From assembly GCA_017302835.1 (NCBI GenBank), contig JAFLCC010000003.1, positions 264,721 to 328,720 on the forward strand: 64,000 nucleotides of DNA, written 5' to 3'. Below the pieces are notes generated by a model. The model worked only from the letters and a program-made list of their open reading frames with translations, searched no databases and had not been told where the DNA came from. The translations under genes and the position numbers were made by a program. Below are positions 1 to 8,084 of this stretch, piece after piece. Numbering within the stretch: the first letter of the stretch is position 1; each line of letters opens with the position of its first letter. The DNA comes from Deltaproteobacteria bacterium (GTDB lineage Bacteria > Bdellovibrionota > Bdellovibrionia > Bdellovibrionales > Bdellovibrionaceae).

Positions 1-362
1 ACAATGCCTGCTGCTTGGGCTTGGCTTTGTTGAGGCACAGACATAATGATTTGATCAGCTTCTTCAATTCGGGCCGCTAAAATATAGCAAGCAGCTTGGT
101 AACCTCTGCCTTCCACATTTGATGGAGGTGGATCCTTTTTCATTAGGGTATCGATCTCTAGAGTATTGCAAAATTGTTTATTCTTTTTAAACCAATCATT
201 GCCGCCTGTGAAAGGCATGACAATTTCAGGACTACCACGAGTGTAAACAATTTTCGCAGGGAGAGGAGTGGACACTTCTGGTTTTTTAATGGAGACATGA
301 GAGACTAAAATATAACCCGTCAAAGCAAAATGTAAAATACTCAGAAAAAAGATCTTTTTCAT
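1..362 (-). CDS. hypothetical exported or membrane-anchored protein, 3' end outside window
   Basis: The minus strand is open from an ATG at 362 down to the window edge with no stop, so at least 120 residues are present and the C-terminus is missing. The protein begins MKKIFFLSILHFALTGYILV, a hydrophobic N-terminal segment that could be a signal peptide or a single membrane anchor. A polar region follows with two cysteines and a run of three prolines near residues 83-85. A purine-rich stretch including GAGAGG lies upstream of the ATG. It is 69 bp downstream of aroA on the same strand, so it may be the distal gene of that operon. I do not recognise a family from the visible part. Confidence 0.6.
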   Translation of the reverse strand, partial: MKKIFFLSILHFALTGYILVSHVSIKKPEVSTPLPAKIVYTRGSPEIVMPFTGGNDWFKKNKQFCNTLEIDTLMKKDPPPSNVEGRGYQAACYILAARIEEADQIIMSVPQQSQAQAAGI

Positions 363-431
363 ACTGGAAACCTCTCGGGAAAATGCTATGAAACTTGAGA
401 GGAGTCTTCTATCTAAGCTCTAAGAAAAGTT

Positions 432-1628
432 CTAGCAGTCTAAACCAAGGACTTGCCAAAACTCGGGAAAACTTTTGCTCACGACTTCTGGGTGTTTTAT
501 TTTAATTGGAAATCCTTGGGATAAAATCAAGGATGCGGCAAATGCGAGTCGGTGATCATGGTCTGTATCATACTCGAATGGCTGGGCATTTGGTTTGCTT
601 TTTTTTGCAGGCTGAATGATCATACCATCGGTAAGAGGAGTATTTTCTACGTTAATAGCATTCAATAAATCGGCTATTTTGGCAATGCGATTTGATTCTT
701 TATGAATCAACTGGGGAGCACCAAAGAGTTTTGAAGGTGTCGAGGCAAAAGCACACAAGACAGCAAGTACGGGAAATAAATCGGGACAAGAATTTAAATT
801 AGCGTCTAAGCCTTTAAAGTGTTTGACGGGAAAAATTTTTAAAACTTGTTCATTTTCATTTAAAAGAAAAGGTATTTCCATACGTTTAAAAAAATCCAAA
901 AACTCGATATCGGGTTGAAGGCTTGGGTAAGGAAACTTTTCAAATTGTGCTTCTCCGTTTAGAACAGAAAAGGCGGCTACGGCAAATAAAGAGCTTAAAT
1001 CACTTTCAGCCTGGTAACTATTAACCTCTACTTGGCTTTTGGCAGGGATGACTAATTTATTTTCCGAAAACGTAATTTTCATTCCTAAAGCTTTTACAAG
1101 TTTAATAGTCATTTGAAGATAACCTTCACTCATCGGAGATCCTATCATTTTTAAATTTAAATCTTGATTTAGATTCCAGGCATTCAAGAGAATTCCAGAA
1201 GCAAACTGACTAGAGACATTGCGATGAACCTCCAGTGGCTGAGAAAGATTTTTCCAACCCTCGGAATGCAATATCATGCGATCTTTTGAAAGATCATAAA
1301 GAACTCCCAATTTAGACAATAAATCTAAAAGATCTTGTTGTGGCCTCTGGAAAAGTCTTTCGCTGCCTTTTAAAATATGTTTTCCTGGGATGCGGCTTAG
1401 GCGCAGGCCTAAAAAGCGAAGAACCGTTCCCGCGGCTCCACAATCGAATTCTTGACAAAGATTTAAGGGTTCATTTTTCAGCTGATGAATGGCGTGAACC
1501 ATTTTGACAACATCATCACAGTTGGAAGATCCTTCAATTTTTAATTTTTGAGAATAAGAAGAGCAAATTAAAGCTCTATTCATAATGGACTTAGAAGCAG
1601 GGATAATTCCTTTAAAATGAAACTTCAT
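432..1628 (-). CDS. aroA: 3-phosphoshikimate 1-carboxyvinyltransferase (EPSP synthase)
   Basis: AroA condenses shikimate-3-phosphate with phosphoenolpyruvate to EPSP, the sixth step of the shikimate pathway, in the cytoplasm. The N-terminal K-S-x-x-N-R motif (ASKSIMNRALICSS), the D-C-G-A-A-G-T-V-L-R-F segment near residue 63 and the C-terminal DHDHRLAFAASL segment match the family's substrate-binding signatures. At 398 residues it is slightly shorter than the usual 420-440. The start lies one base after the DAHP synthase stop, so translation is probably coupled and the gene is third in a tyrA-aroF-aroA operon. Classification is secure; the class I/II glyphosate phenotype cannot be read by eye. 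Confidence 0.95.
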   Translation of the reverse strand: MKFHFKGIIPASKSIMNRALICSSYSQKLKIEGSSNCDDVVKMVHAIHQLKNEPLNLCQEFDCGAAGTVLRFLGLRLSRIPGKHILKGSERLFQRPQQDLLDLLSKLGVLYDLSKDRMILHSEGWKNLSQPLEVHRNVSSQFASGILLNAWNLNQDLNLKMIGSPMSEGYLQMTIKLVKALGMKITFSENKLVIPAKSQVEVNSYQAESDLSSLFAVAAFSVLNGEAQFEKFPYPSLQPDIEFLDFFKRMEIPFLLNENEQVLKIFPVKHFKGLDANLNSCPDLFPVLAVLCAFASTPSKLFGAPQLIHKESNRIAKIADLLNAINVENTPLTDGMIIQPAKKSKPNAQPFEYDTDHDHRLAFAASLILSQGFPIKIKHPEVVSKSFPEFWQVLGLDC

Positions 1629-1629
1629 T

Positions 1630-2679
1630 CTATTTAGTTACTTTCATTTGAGGGATGCTTGTTTGCACATTTCTTCCCATGATTTTTCCCATTCCTACAA
1701 TTTTTTCCATTAAAGACTCAAAGTCACTAGGCAACAGGGCTTGGGGGCCATCGGAAAGGGCTTCTTCGGGCTTATCATGAACTTCGATAATTAAAGAATC
1801 AGCACCGGCAGCCATTCCTGCCAAGGCCATAGGGGCCACTAGGTAACGATGACCTGTACCATGACTGGGATCCACAACCACTGGAAGATGAGTTAAACTT
1901 TTGAGAATGGGCACCACGTTTAAGTCCAAAGTGTTTCGTGAAAACTGAGTATCAAAGGATCTAATTCCTCGCTCACAAAGAAGCACCTTGCTGTTTCCAC
2001 CCGCCAAAATATATTCGGCACTCATCAACCATTCTTCGACAGTGGCGGACATTCCTCGTTTGAGTAAAATAGGTTTGTCAATTTTTCCGAGCTCTTTGAG
2101 CAAAGCAAAGTTCTGCATGTTTCTGGCGCCTATTTGAATGATATCCACATAATCCAACATCATTTTTAAGCCATCATAGTCCATGGCTTCGGAAACAATA
2201 GGCAAACCAGTTTCCTTTGAGGCCATTTGTAAAATTTTGAGTCCATCCAAACCCATTCCCTGAAATGCGTAGGGGGAGCTTCGAGGTTTAAAGGCACCGC
2301 CGCGAAGGACTGTGGCTCCCGCTTTTTTGACAGCTTTTGCGATGCGCATGGTTTGATTTTCACTTTCGACGGAACAAGGACCAGCCATCACATTAAAATG
2401 TTTGGGGCCAAATAAAACCCCCTTAATATTAAATTCGGTCCCTTGTGGCTTTGCCGCTAAGGCGGCTAATTTAAACGGCTTTGAGATTCTGAGAACACTC
2501 TCGATTTCTGGAAAAACTTCAAATGAATTTAAAGAAATTTTCTCTGTTTTTCCTAACACGCTCACCGTCATCTGCTCACGTCCTTCGACAATATGAGGAC
2601 TAGCGCCCAATTCTTTTATCTTATTTAAAACATCTTGGATATTTTCTGGCTTTAATCCTCTTTTAATAATGATGATCAT
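1630..2679 (-). CDS. aroF: 3-deoxy-7-phosphoheptulonate (DAHP) synthase
   Basis: This enzyme joins phosphoenolpyruvate and erythrose-4-phosphate, the entry reaction of the shikimate pathway. Residues from about 95 on carry the DAHP/KDO8P synthase barrel motifs: GPCSVES, LRGGAFKPRSSPYAFQGMG, QIGARNMQN, LLKRG, CERGIR and VVVDPSHGTGH. The first ~75 residues form a small alpha/beta domain, as in the Thermotoga-type AroF family in which an N-terminal ferredoxin-like domain mediates feedback inhibition. Its ATG overlaps the upstream tyrA stop codon by four bases (ATGA), indicating translational coupling. The subfamily (I-beta, with regulatory N-domain) is inferred from layout; which amino acid inhibits it is unknown. 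Confidence 0.93.
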   Translation of the reverse strand: MIIIIKRGLKPENIQDVLNKIKELGASPHIVEGREQMTVSVLGKTEKISLNSFEVFPEIESVLRISKPFKLAALAAKPQGTEFNIKGVLFGPKHFNVMAGPCSVESENQTMRIAKAVKKAGATVLRGGAFKPRSSPYAFQGMGLDGLKILQMASKETGLPIVSEAMDYDGLKMMLDYVDIIQIGARNMQNFALLKELGKIDKPILLKRGMSATVEEWLMSAEYILAGGNSKVLLCERGIRSFDTQFSRNTLDLNVVPILKSLTHLPVVVDPSHGTGHRYLVAPMALAGMAAGADSLIIEVHDKPEEALSDGPQALLPSDFESLMEKIVGMGKIMGRNVQTSIPQMKVTK

Positions 2680-3932
2680 GGCTGTTTCCTTTTTTTGTAT
2701 ATCTTTTCGTAAATAAACTGTGCTTTGATAAATAATTCCTTCAAATGGCTTTGTTGAGAGGACGATCCTTCAACCACCTTTCTCACATATTGAAAATTTT
2801 TTTCAAACTGAGTCATGGCCGTTGTGATAAATTGATTATTTTTTCTAATAATAGGCTCCCACATTTTATAATCAGATCCACTGAGCCTTAAGAAATCTCT
2901 GGCAGAACTTGGAATCAAAGAATACAAGTCATCGGTATAATTTTTATCCAAGGTTATTCCATAAACCATAGATAGGAGTTGAGTCAAATGGCTTGAATAA
3001 GCCAATCGTTCATTGTGCACTTCCCATGGTGTGATGACAACTTCAGCTCCTAATTTTTTAGCAAGAATTTGGGAGGCTTCCAGCGCTAGATTATCTACAT
3101 TTTCAGAAGGTGAAAGGCATAGGGTTTTTCCATAAAACAAATCACCTTGTGCGGCTTGGTATCCGCTTAGTTCTTTTCCTGCTAATGGGTGAAAACCGAT
3201 AACATTGTCTATGGGTTCTTGAACGCTTCCCAGATTTAAAGTCAGCACGTTCTTTTTAGTTACGGCTTTCCCAAATTCAGCATTCTTATCGATGGGGGCT
3301 GCTAAAAAAATCACATTTAACTCGTCAGAAAGCTTGTTGGTGAGATTGTCAATTGAAACTAACTGGAATTTCGATTGAGTTTTACTTTCATTCCATTTTT
3401 CGAACTCGATCTTGTCGAGGTGCGGGTCATGGATCAAAAAGTTCCATTCGGGAAAGGATTCCTTAAGTGCTAAGGCTATGGAGGCGCCAATGAGTCCAAA
3501 TCCAAAAAAACCAAAAGACCCTTTCTTTTTAAGAAGCGAGTTGGGCGAGGATTCTGAAATAAGCGATCGTGCCTTTTCAATATTTCTAAAAAAATCAATC
3601 ATTTTTATAAATAAGGATTGAATTTCAGAATCATTTAAAAAATGACGTTTTGTTTTTGTTGTTTTTTCTATAATTTGTTGTTCTCTTAATGGATCATAGA
3701 CATCAATTAAATTATTTTTTTTCCATTCACCAACTTTAAATACTAAAGAAGCTCTTTTGTCGAACAATTGAATTAGTTGCTGGTCTATGAAATCAATTTC
3801 ATTTCGCAGTGATTGCAGAGAAATTTCTTTGGTAGGATTGGTAGGAGACGATTTTTTATTATCAATCATTTTTCTCATCTTGTTCCAAGGTTTTGTTTTA
3901 ACTGGGTTTGTATTATATGTACTTTCGGACAT
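2676..3932 (-). CDS. tyrA: bifunctional chorismate mutase / prephenate dehydrogenase
   Basis: The protein is predicted to convert chorismate to prephenate and then to 4-hydroxyphenylpyruvate for tyrosine. Residues about 38-120 are an AroQ-type chorismate mutase (LRNEIDFIDQQLIQLFDKRA, then DPLREQQII). A TyrA Rossmann domain starts near 137 with GFFGFGLIGASIALA, followed by FHPLAGKELSG and the SSHLTQLLS region containing a conserved histidine. The HP-x-A-G-x-E-x-S-G form resembles cyclohexadienyl-type dehydrogenases more than the HPMFGP form of E. coli TyrA. The first ~35 residues are a basic, low-complexity extension. It is the first gene of the aromatic operon; the upstream 190 bp are very A/T-rich and probably hold the promoter. 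Confidence 0.9.
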   Translation of the reverse strand: MSESTYNTNPVKTKPWNKMRKMIDNKKSSPTNPTKEISLQSLRNEIDFIDQQLIQLFDKRASLVFKVGEWKKNNLIDVYDPLREQQIIEKTTKTKRHFLNDSEIQSLFIKMIDFFRNIEKARSLISESSPNSLLKKKGSFGFFGFGLIGASIALALKESFPEWNFLIHDPHLDKIEFEKWNESKTQSKFQLVSIDNLTNKLSDELNVIFLAAPIDKNAEFGKAVTKKNVLTLNLGSVQEPIDNVIGFHPLAGKELSGYQAAQGDLFYGKTLCLSPSENVDNLALEASQILAKKLGAEVVITPWEVHNERLAYSSHLTQLLSMVYGITLDKNYTDDLYSLIPSSARDFLRLSGSDYKMWEPIIRKNNQFITTAMTQFEKNFQYVRKVVEGSSSQQSHLKELFIKAQFIYEKIYKKRKQP

Positions 3933-4000
3933 GTAAAAAAAAATTCAATACCTTTGGTTTAATATTCATCTGTTATTATATTTTATTTTCATTTCTAAAA

Positions 4001-4055
4001 GTGTTTTATTTTAAGTCGTTTAGTTTTTCTTTGTTTAGCGGTTTAACAAAAAATT
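4001..4055 (+). repeat. diverged ~55-bp repeat, copy 1
   Basis: This non-coding stretch shares roughly 70% identity, with one or two indels, with 5827-5880. Shared blocks are TTTATTTTAAG, a CG-TTT core and GGTTT-ACA. It lies between the tyrA promoter region and the 3' end of the convergently placed CxxCH gene. The second copy lies just upstream of the prepilin-like gene at 5961. It could be a duplicated promoter region or shared regulatory site. The similarity was judged by eye. Confidence 0.4.
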
Positions 4056-4123
4056 GAAACAATAACACTCTTGTTCAACAATGGCAGGTAATTTCTTAAA
4101 GTACTTTTTCCGCTAGGGAATCA

Positions 4124-4561
4124 TTAGATCAAAATATTAGTTTGGCAACTTGATTGCAGTGTAATCAAGTTGCGTGTCCCATTAATGCCAGCACTATCAG
4201 AATGACAAGTGAGGCAATTATTTTTAAAAATAGCCAGATCCCCTGTTCCCATAAGTTGATTGTAAGTGATAGAGTCAGGTAAATTTAAATTTTCAGGAAT
4301 TTCCTCATCTGGATTGCACACAGCATTTGCTTTTGCAAGGGGAGTGACTTCTTCAAAGGCTAAAGAAAGCGAATCAGAAGCATTTGCTTTGTCAAAAACG
4401 AGGATTTGTGAGTTATTACTAATCATAACAGTTGTCTTGGTATTATTACAAATTGTATCATTTAAGATTCGATAGACTGTTGCATCAGGGATCCTTACAC
4501 CATTAAATAAAAATGCTAAATTTTTGAATTTATAAACTGGATCTAAAGTAGTGGATGTCAT
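4124..4561 (-). CDS. hypothetical protein with one CxxCH heme-binding motif, possibly truncated
   Basis: The 145-residue product contains CLTCH near residue 116 followed by SDSAGINGTRNL, the usual context of a c-type cytochrome or cytochrome-like heme attachment site. C-type cytochromes mature outside the cytoplasm, yet no signal peptide is visible: the N-terminus reads MTSTTLDPVYKFKN. The frame is open for only 12 more codons upstream before a TAA at 4598. The gene may therefore be the remnant of a longer exported protein, or the CxxCH may be fortuitous. Two further cysteines lie outside the motif. It is isolated from its neighbours and no specific function can be given. Confidence 0.5.
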   Translation of the reverse strand: MTSTTLDPVYKFKNLAFLFNGVRIPDATVYRILNDTICNNTKTTVMISNNSQILVFDKANASDSLSLAFEEVTPLAKANAVCNPDEEIPENLNLPDSITYNQLMGTGDLAIFKNNCLTCHSDSAGINGTRNLITLQSSCQTNILI

Positions 4562-4655
4562 TTTAATAGATTTGATTTTTATTTGAAGGTCTGAATATTA
4601 TCAAAATTCTCATCGATGATGATCAATTCAGGATAAAAAGAAGCACTAGAAAAAA

Positions 4656-5633
4656 CTAGGGACTTGGGGGTGTAATAATTTTGAGGTTTTCTAAAAAATA
4701 TACTACTTTTGGAAGGATTTCTTCTGGGAAATTGACGAGATCATGTTTTGTAATTGTTTCAGCCAATCGTTCTCTTGCGTATTTATCAGTAATCTCTCCT
4801 AGTTGGGTATTAAGATCTTTTAAATAAATAATTTGGGACAACCTAGAATTTTGTCGCGAGGTTGTGAAATCCTTTAGCAAGGAGTTCTTTTGTTTGTTCG
4901 AGTACCGCTCTCGTTCAAAAGTAAGTTCCATAAATCGTAAAATATTTCTTAAGTTTTTTCGAACTTGGTGAACTTCATCAACTTTTACATCTGTGGCTTG
5001 CTTAATAATAGATTCAGTTTGTTCGATGATTTGTTTAAAATAAGCAGAGCTTGAAGTAAGTGAAGCTGGTGAGCTGTCTCTGATAAGTTTTTTGAAATCG
5101 ATTTGGCTTAGACTTTCCTTAAGTTTAATAATTTTAACTATAACATTTTGATGGGCCTTCATTTGTTGGGATGCCTTCACTTGCGTTGTTTCAGGATCAT
5201 CTTTTGATTCGTTGGGATCAGTTTCTAAATAGTCTTTAACTCCACCTAGTTTTACAACAAACATATTAAACTTTTCAGGAATAGAATGATCTGTGGAGAA
5301 CAATTCAAAGGCAGATCTTAAAAGGGATGAGGATTTTCTAAGATCGCTCAACTCCTTGATTTCGATCTCAGTCAATTCATGCTGAGGTGTGGATTTAATT
5401 CTTTCGAGAAGGGTTTTAAGGCGTTTGATAGTCAAATCGTTTAAATCAGTTAAAAATTGGTTGTAGGTCATTGTTAATATGTGCTTGGATTCTTTTTGGT
5501 TAACTAATTGAAGAGTAAATTCATTTGGAGGCAGTGTTTTAAGATATTGGGTTAAGCAAGAGAATGACTCCGCGCTGAGTGATAACGAAATATAACTGAC
5601 CGTAAGAAACAGAAAAATACCTTTATTCCTCAT
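4656..5633 (-). CDS. hypothetical secreted protein with CHAD-like helical segment
   Basis: A 325-residue protein with a clear signal peptide (MRNKGIFLFLTVSYISLSLS, then AES) is predicted to be exported. The remainder is highly charged and mostly helical. The segment VHQVRKNLRNILRFMEL near residues 222-238 resembles the His-x-x-R-x-x-x-R-x-x-L pattern of CHAD domains, which bind polyphosphate, but no second CHAD half is evident, so this is weak. It ends with a proline-rich PPSP tail. Its promoter must lie in the 327-bp gap it shares with the divergent prepilin-like gene at 5961. Function unknown. Confidence 0.6.
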   Translation of the reverse strand: MRNKGIFLFLTVSYISLSLSAESFSCLTQYLKTLPPNEFTLQLVNQKESKHILTMTYNQFLTDLNDLTIKRLKTLLERIKSTPQHELTEIEIKELSDLRKSSSLLRSAFELFSTDHSIPEKFNMFVVKLGGVKDYLETDPNESKDDPETTQVKASQQMKAHQNVIVKIIKLKESLSQIDFKKLIRDSSPASLTSSSAYFKQIIEQTESIIKQATDVKVDEVHQVRKNLRNILRFMELTFERERYSNKQKNSLLKDFTTSRQNSRLSQIIYLKDLNTQLGEITDKYARERLAETITKHDLVNFPEEILPKVVYFLENLKIITPPSP

Positions 5634-5960
5634 TTTATAAACACTCCATTATATTTTACTATTTAGGGTAAGTAGCAATTCTAAGGCCTTAAATGCCATT
5701 TCCTATTAATTTGTATACCAGCTCTGCCCTCCTAGTCAGTTTGTGTGGCGCCCTTTTGTTTAGTAAATGAACATGAGGGTGACAATATACAAGAAATAAA
5801 AGCAATCTTTCATTTTCTTTTTTAAGGTGGTTTATTTTAAGACGCTTTGGTTTCCACTGTTAAAAGGTTTGACAAGAATTAGAAAGAATATGGCTTAATA
5901 AAACTATCTATGCAGTGCTTGGATCTTGTTAATTGAGATATTGTTCGAGATAATGAAAGA
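5634..5960. other. 327-bp divergent intergenic region
   Basis: This A/T-rich region separates the minus-strand secreted protein from the plus-strand prepilin-like gene. It contains the second copy of the ~55-bp repeat (5827-5880), including a TTGACA at 5869-5874 that could be a -35 box for the plus-strand gene; the best -10 candidate, TTAATA at 5895, gives a long 20-bp spacer. No tRNA, rRNA or obvious terminator was seen, and nothing else was recognised. Confidence 0.5.
5827..5880 (+). repeat. diverged ~55-bp repeat, copy 2
   Basis: Partner of 4001-4055. It lies about 80 bp upstream of the prepilin-like start and includes a TTGACA hexamer at 5869-5874. Its position suggests a regulatory role for the downstream gene. 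The other copy has no plus-strand gene immediately downstream, so it may mark a decayed locus. Confidence 0.4.
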
Positions 5961-7175
5961 ATGATATTTAAGTTGATCAAAAATTTTCGCGGTATTTCAC
6001 TTGTTGAGGTATTGGTTGCTTCCGGTGTTGCCATCGTGGCTCTTCTGGCTTTTACGACGATGCTGATCAATCAACAAAAAGAAACAGAGGCTCTTTCGCA
6101 AAAGTTAGCGACCCTTGATTTAGAAAGATTTATACTTTCGGCAAGTGCTTCTGGTGATATCTGTACCAAAGATTTTACTGCAAATAGCGCAAGCTTTACG
6201 TTTCCTACTGCTAATTTTCCTCCGCAAGGATCTATTGCTGTTAACAATCTATATTTGTCGGCGACATCGATCCAAGTTATCGCAACGGCTGGATTGCCCG
6301 TAAAAGGTTCAGGAGCTTTTCAAATCAAAGATATATTGCTTTCTGATATTACAGGTACTCCTGGCAACTATATGGCCATTATGAAAATTTCTTTTCAAGG
6401 GGGAATTCGACCTATTAAGCCGCTTGATTTTTCTCTAAAGTTATCAGTTAGTGTTGCTGGCCAGAATACGGTTATTGTTGGGTGTCCAGGTATCGGCACT
6501 GCGGGTACAATACCCCTCACCAATTTTCAGATTTTTAACTTACCTGGGAACTACACCTTTATGGTCCCTCCAGGAGTTGCAGCAATTTTAGTCGAGGCCT
6601 GGGGCGGAGGCGGAGGCGGCGGAGGATCCTCTTTTGGCGCTAATGCTGCCGGTGGAGGAGGTGGCGGCGGCGGCGGTGGATATGGAAAAGCCATTATTTC
6701 TGTAACGCCAGGGCAAGTTTTTCCTCTTGTTGTCGGTGCTGGTGGACATGGAGGTATTGGGTCCGGTGTTGTCTGTTGTGTTAATGGGGGCAATGGTAGC
6801 GATGGCGGCAATTCAACATTTGGAGCAGGACCTTTATTGCAAGCAACCGGAGGAATTGGAGGCAAAGGACCCATTTTTGTAGCAATTCATAGTGCTGGTC
6901 AAGGAGGGGCCGGAGGGAGTGCTAATGGTGTTGGTTCCGTTTTTGTTGCTAAGGGGGGTAACGGTGGAACAGCGCCCTGGACATACCTATCCAATCTGAG
7001 CTGCTCAGGAGCCAGCGGAGGAAGTGCTGGTGGAGGCGGTGGCGGTGGAGGAGGTCAACTAGCACCAGGATCGGCACCAGGTGGAGGCGGCGGTGGTGGA
7101 ACCAAATATGATGATCTAATTAAGGCCTATTCTGGCGGCGCAGGAGCCGTTGGTCAGGTCAATGTTTGGTGGTAA
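5961..7175 (+). CDS. prepilin-type N-terminus fused to a glycine-rich surface domain
   Basis: Residues 1-35 are a type IV prepilin/pseudopilin leader: a basic segment ending in RG, a PilD cleavage site before ISLVE with glutamate at +5, then a ~20-residue hydrophobic helix (VLVASGVAIVALLAFTTM). About 150 residues of beta-rich pilin-like sequence with two cysteines follow. From about residue 190 the protein is a glycine-rich domain, opening with NYTFMVPPGVAAILVEAWGG and containing runs of eight or more glycines. It ends in VNVWW. Glycine-rich domains of this type are common in phage tail and bacterial surface proteins, so this may be a pilus- or pseudopilus-borne adhesin. No other pilus genes are nearby. 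It converges on the AraC gene with only five bases between them. Confidence 0.75.
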   Translation: MIFKLIKNFRGISLVEVLVASGVAIVALLAFTTMLINQQKETEALSQKLATLDLERFILSASASGDICTKDFTANSASFTFPTANFPPQGSIAVNNLYLSATSIQVIATAGLPVKGSGAFQIKDILLSDITGTPGNYMAIMKISFQGGIRPIKPLDFSLKLSVSVAGQNTVIVGCPGIGTAGTIPLTNFQIFNLPGNYTFMVPPGVAAILVEAWGGGGGGGGSSFGANAAGGGGGGGGGGYGKAIISVTPGQVFPLVVGAGGHGGIGSGVVCCVNGGNGSDGGNSTFGAGPLLQATGGIGGKGPIFVAIHSAGQGGAGGSANGVGSVFVAKGGNGGTAPWTYLSNLSCSGASGGSAGGGGGGGGGQLAPGSAPGGGGGGGTKYDDLIKAYSGGAGAVGQVNVWW

Positions 7176-7180
7176 TCTAG

Positions 7181-7975
7181 TTAAAAGTTTCGATAATCAC
7201 TGGGTAGCTGTCCAACGATTTTTTTGAAAGTATCAATAAATTTAGAAAGGGAATTGTATCCCACCTCTAAGGCGATTTCTGTAATTGTCATCTGTGTTTC
7301 TTTTAATAACTGTCTTGCTTTATCCATTCGAATCAGAATTAAATAATCTTTTGGAGTTATCCCTGTCTCTTTTAAAAAGAGGCGGCTTAAATTTCTTTGA
7401 CTCAGACCACTTTCTTTTGAAAGCTTGTCCATGGAAATTCCAGAAATATTTACGTCCAATAGTTGAATTGATTTCTTGATCCTTTCGTCCCCAATTTTAC
7501 CTTCAAGGTGCTGAAGGGCCATGTGATTTTGCTGAAGACCAGCACCTTGTATCGATTCAATTAATGTTTGTATCAAGGCTGAAATAAAATACTTTACCCC
7601 TTCCATTTTGGGGTGGATTAGCAGATGAAATAATAATTCTTTGGCAAGGGAATTACAGGGCATGGAAAGAGTTGGAAATTTTTTTGTGCTCTGTTTTTTC
7701 CATAACTCATCTTGAATTAAACAAATCACTCTTTCACCAGACCCTTGGGAGGTAGAAGAAAAACGATGATCGATCTTTGGTGGGACGTAGAGCATTCTTC
7801 CTGGGCCTGCTTTAAAAAACTTATGATTATGCTCAACTTTGATTTCCCCTTGCAAAGGGAGAAAAAATTCATGCTCCTCATGAGTATGTCGACCAACCTC
7901 ATGGCTGGGAATCTTTTGGTGTATAATCATGACTCCAGGAAAATGAACGATGATATCTTTAAACTTGGTAACCAT
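7181..7975 (-). CDS. AraC-family transcriptional regulator with cupin sensor domain
   Basis: The N-terminal ~90 residues form a cupin (GRHTHEEHEFFLPLQGEIKV and GPGRMLYVPP), the ligand-sensing fold of many AraC regulators. The C-terminal ~100 residues carry the double helix-turn-helix: MDKLSKESGLSQRNLSRLFL, then ITEIALEVGYNSLSKFIDTF. At 264 residues it is of normal length. AAGGAAGG upstream of the ATG can serve as ribosome-binding site. It is divergent from the solitary ATPase at 8082, with ~106 bp between starts. The regulated genes and ligand cannot be read from the sequence. Confidence 0.88.
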   Translation of the reverse strand: MVTKFKDIIVHFPGVMIIHQKIPSHEVGRHTHEEHEFFLPLQGEIKVEHNHKFFKAGPGRMLYVPPKIDHRFSSTSQGSGERVICLIQDELWKKQSTKKFPTLSMPCNSLAKELLFHLLIHPKMEGVKYFISALIQTLIESIQGAGLQQNHMALQHLEGKIGDERIKKSIQLLDVNISGISMDKLSKESGLSQRNLSRLFLKETGITPKDYLILIRMDKARQLLKETQMTITEIALEVGYNSLSKFIDTFKKIVGQLPSDYRNF

Positions 7976-8049
7976 AAAATCCTTGATTCCTTCCTTCGTT
8001 GTCTATTCTAACAAAAATAGAATAAAGATCGTTATTAAAAAAATGTTGT

Positions 8050-8084
8050 CATACTCCATTATTTTTAATAAAATACGGAGTATG
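8050..8084 (+). promoter_or_regulatory. imperfect palindrome overlying the ATPase ribosome-binding site and start codon
   Basis: The 8-bp arms CATACTCC (8050-8057) and GGAGTATG (8077-8084) are perfect inverted repeats separated by 19 A/T-rich bases. The right arm contains the Shine-Dalgarno GGAG and the ATG of the ATPase. In RNA the arms could pair and hide the ribosome-binding site. In DNA the site could bind a dimeric repressor. The same layout is seen at the Fic gene (11515-11541). Confidence 0.55.

Noticed and set aside
6551..6874. Proline-rich frame on the minus strand opposite the glycine-rich domain
   Set aside because: It is the complement of GGN codon runs; no start context or independent support.
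7950..8081. Longer N-terminus for the AAA+ ATPase
   Set aside because: It overlaps the AraC start region, is A/T-rich and non-conserved in character, while ATG 8082 has GGAG at proper distance.
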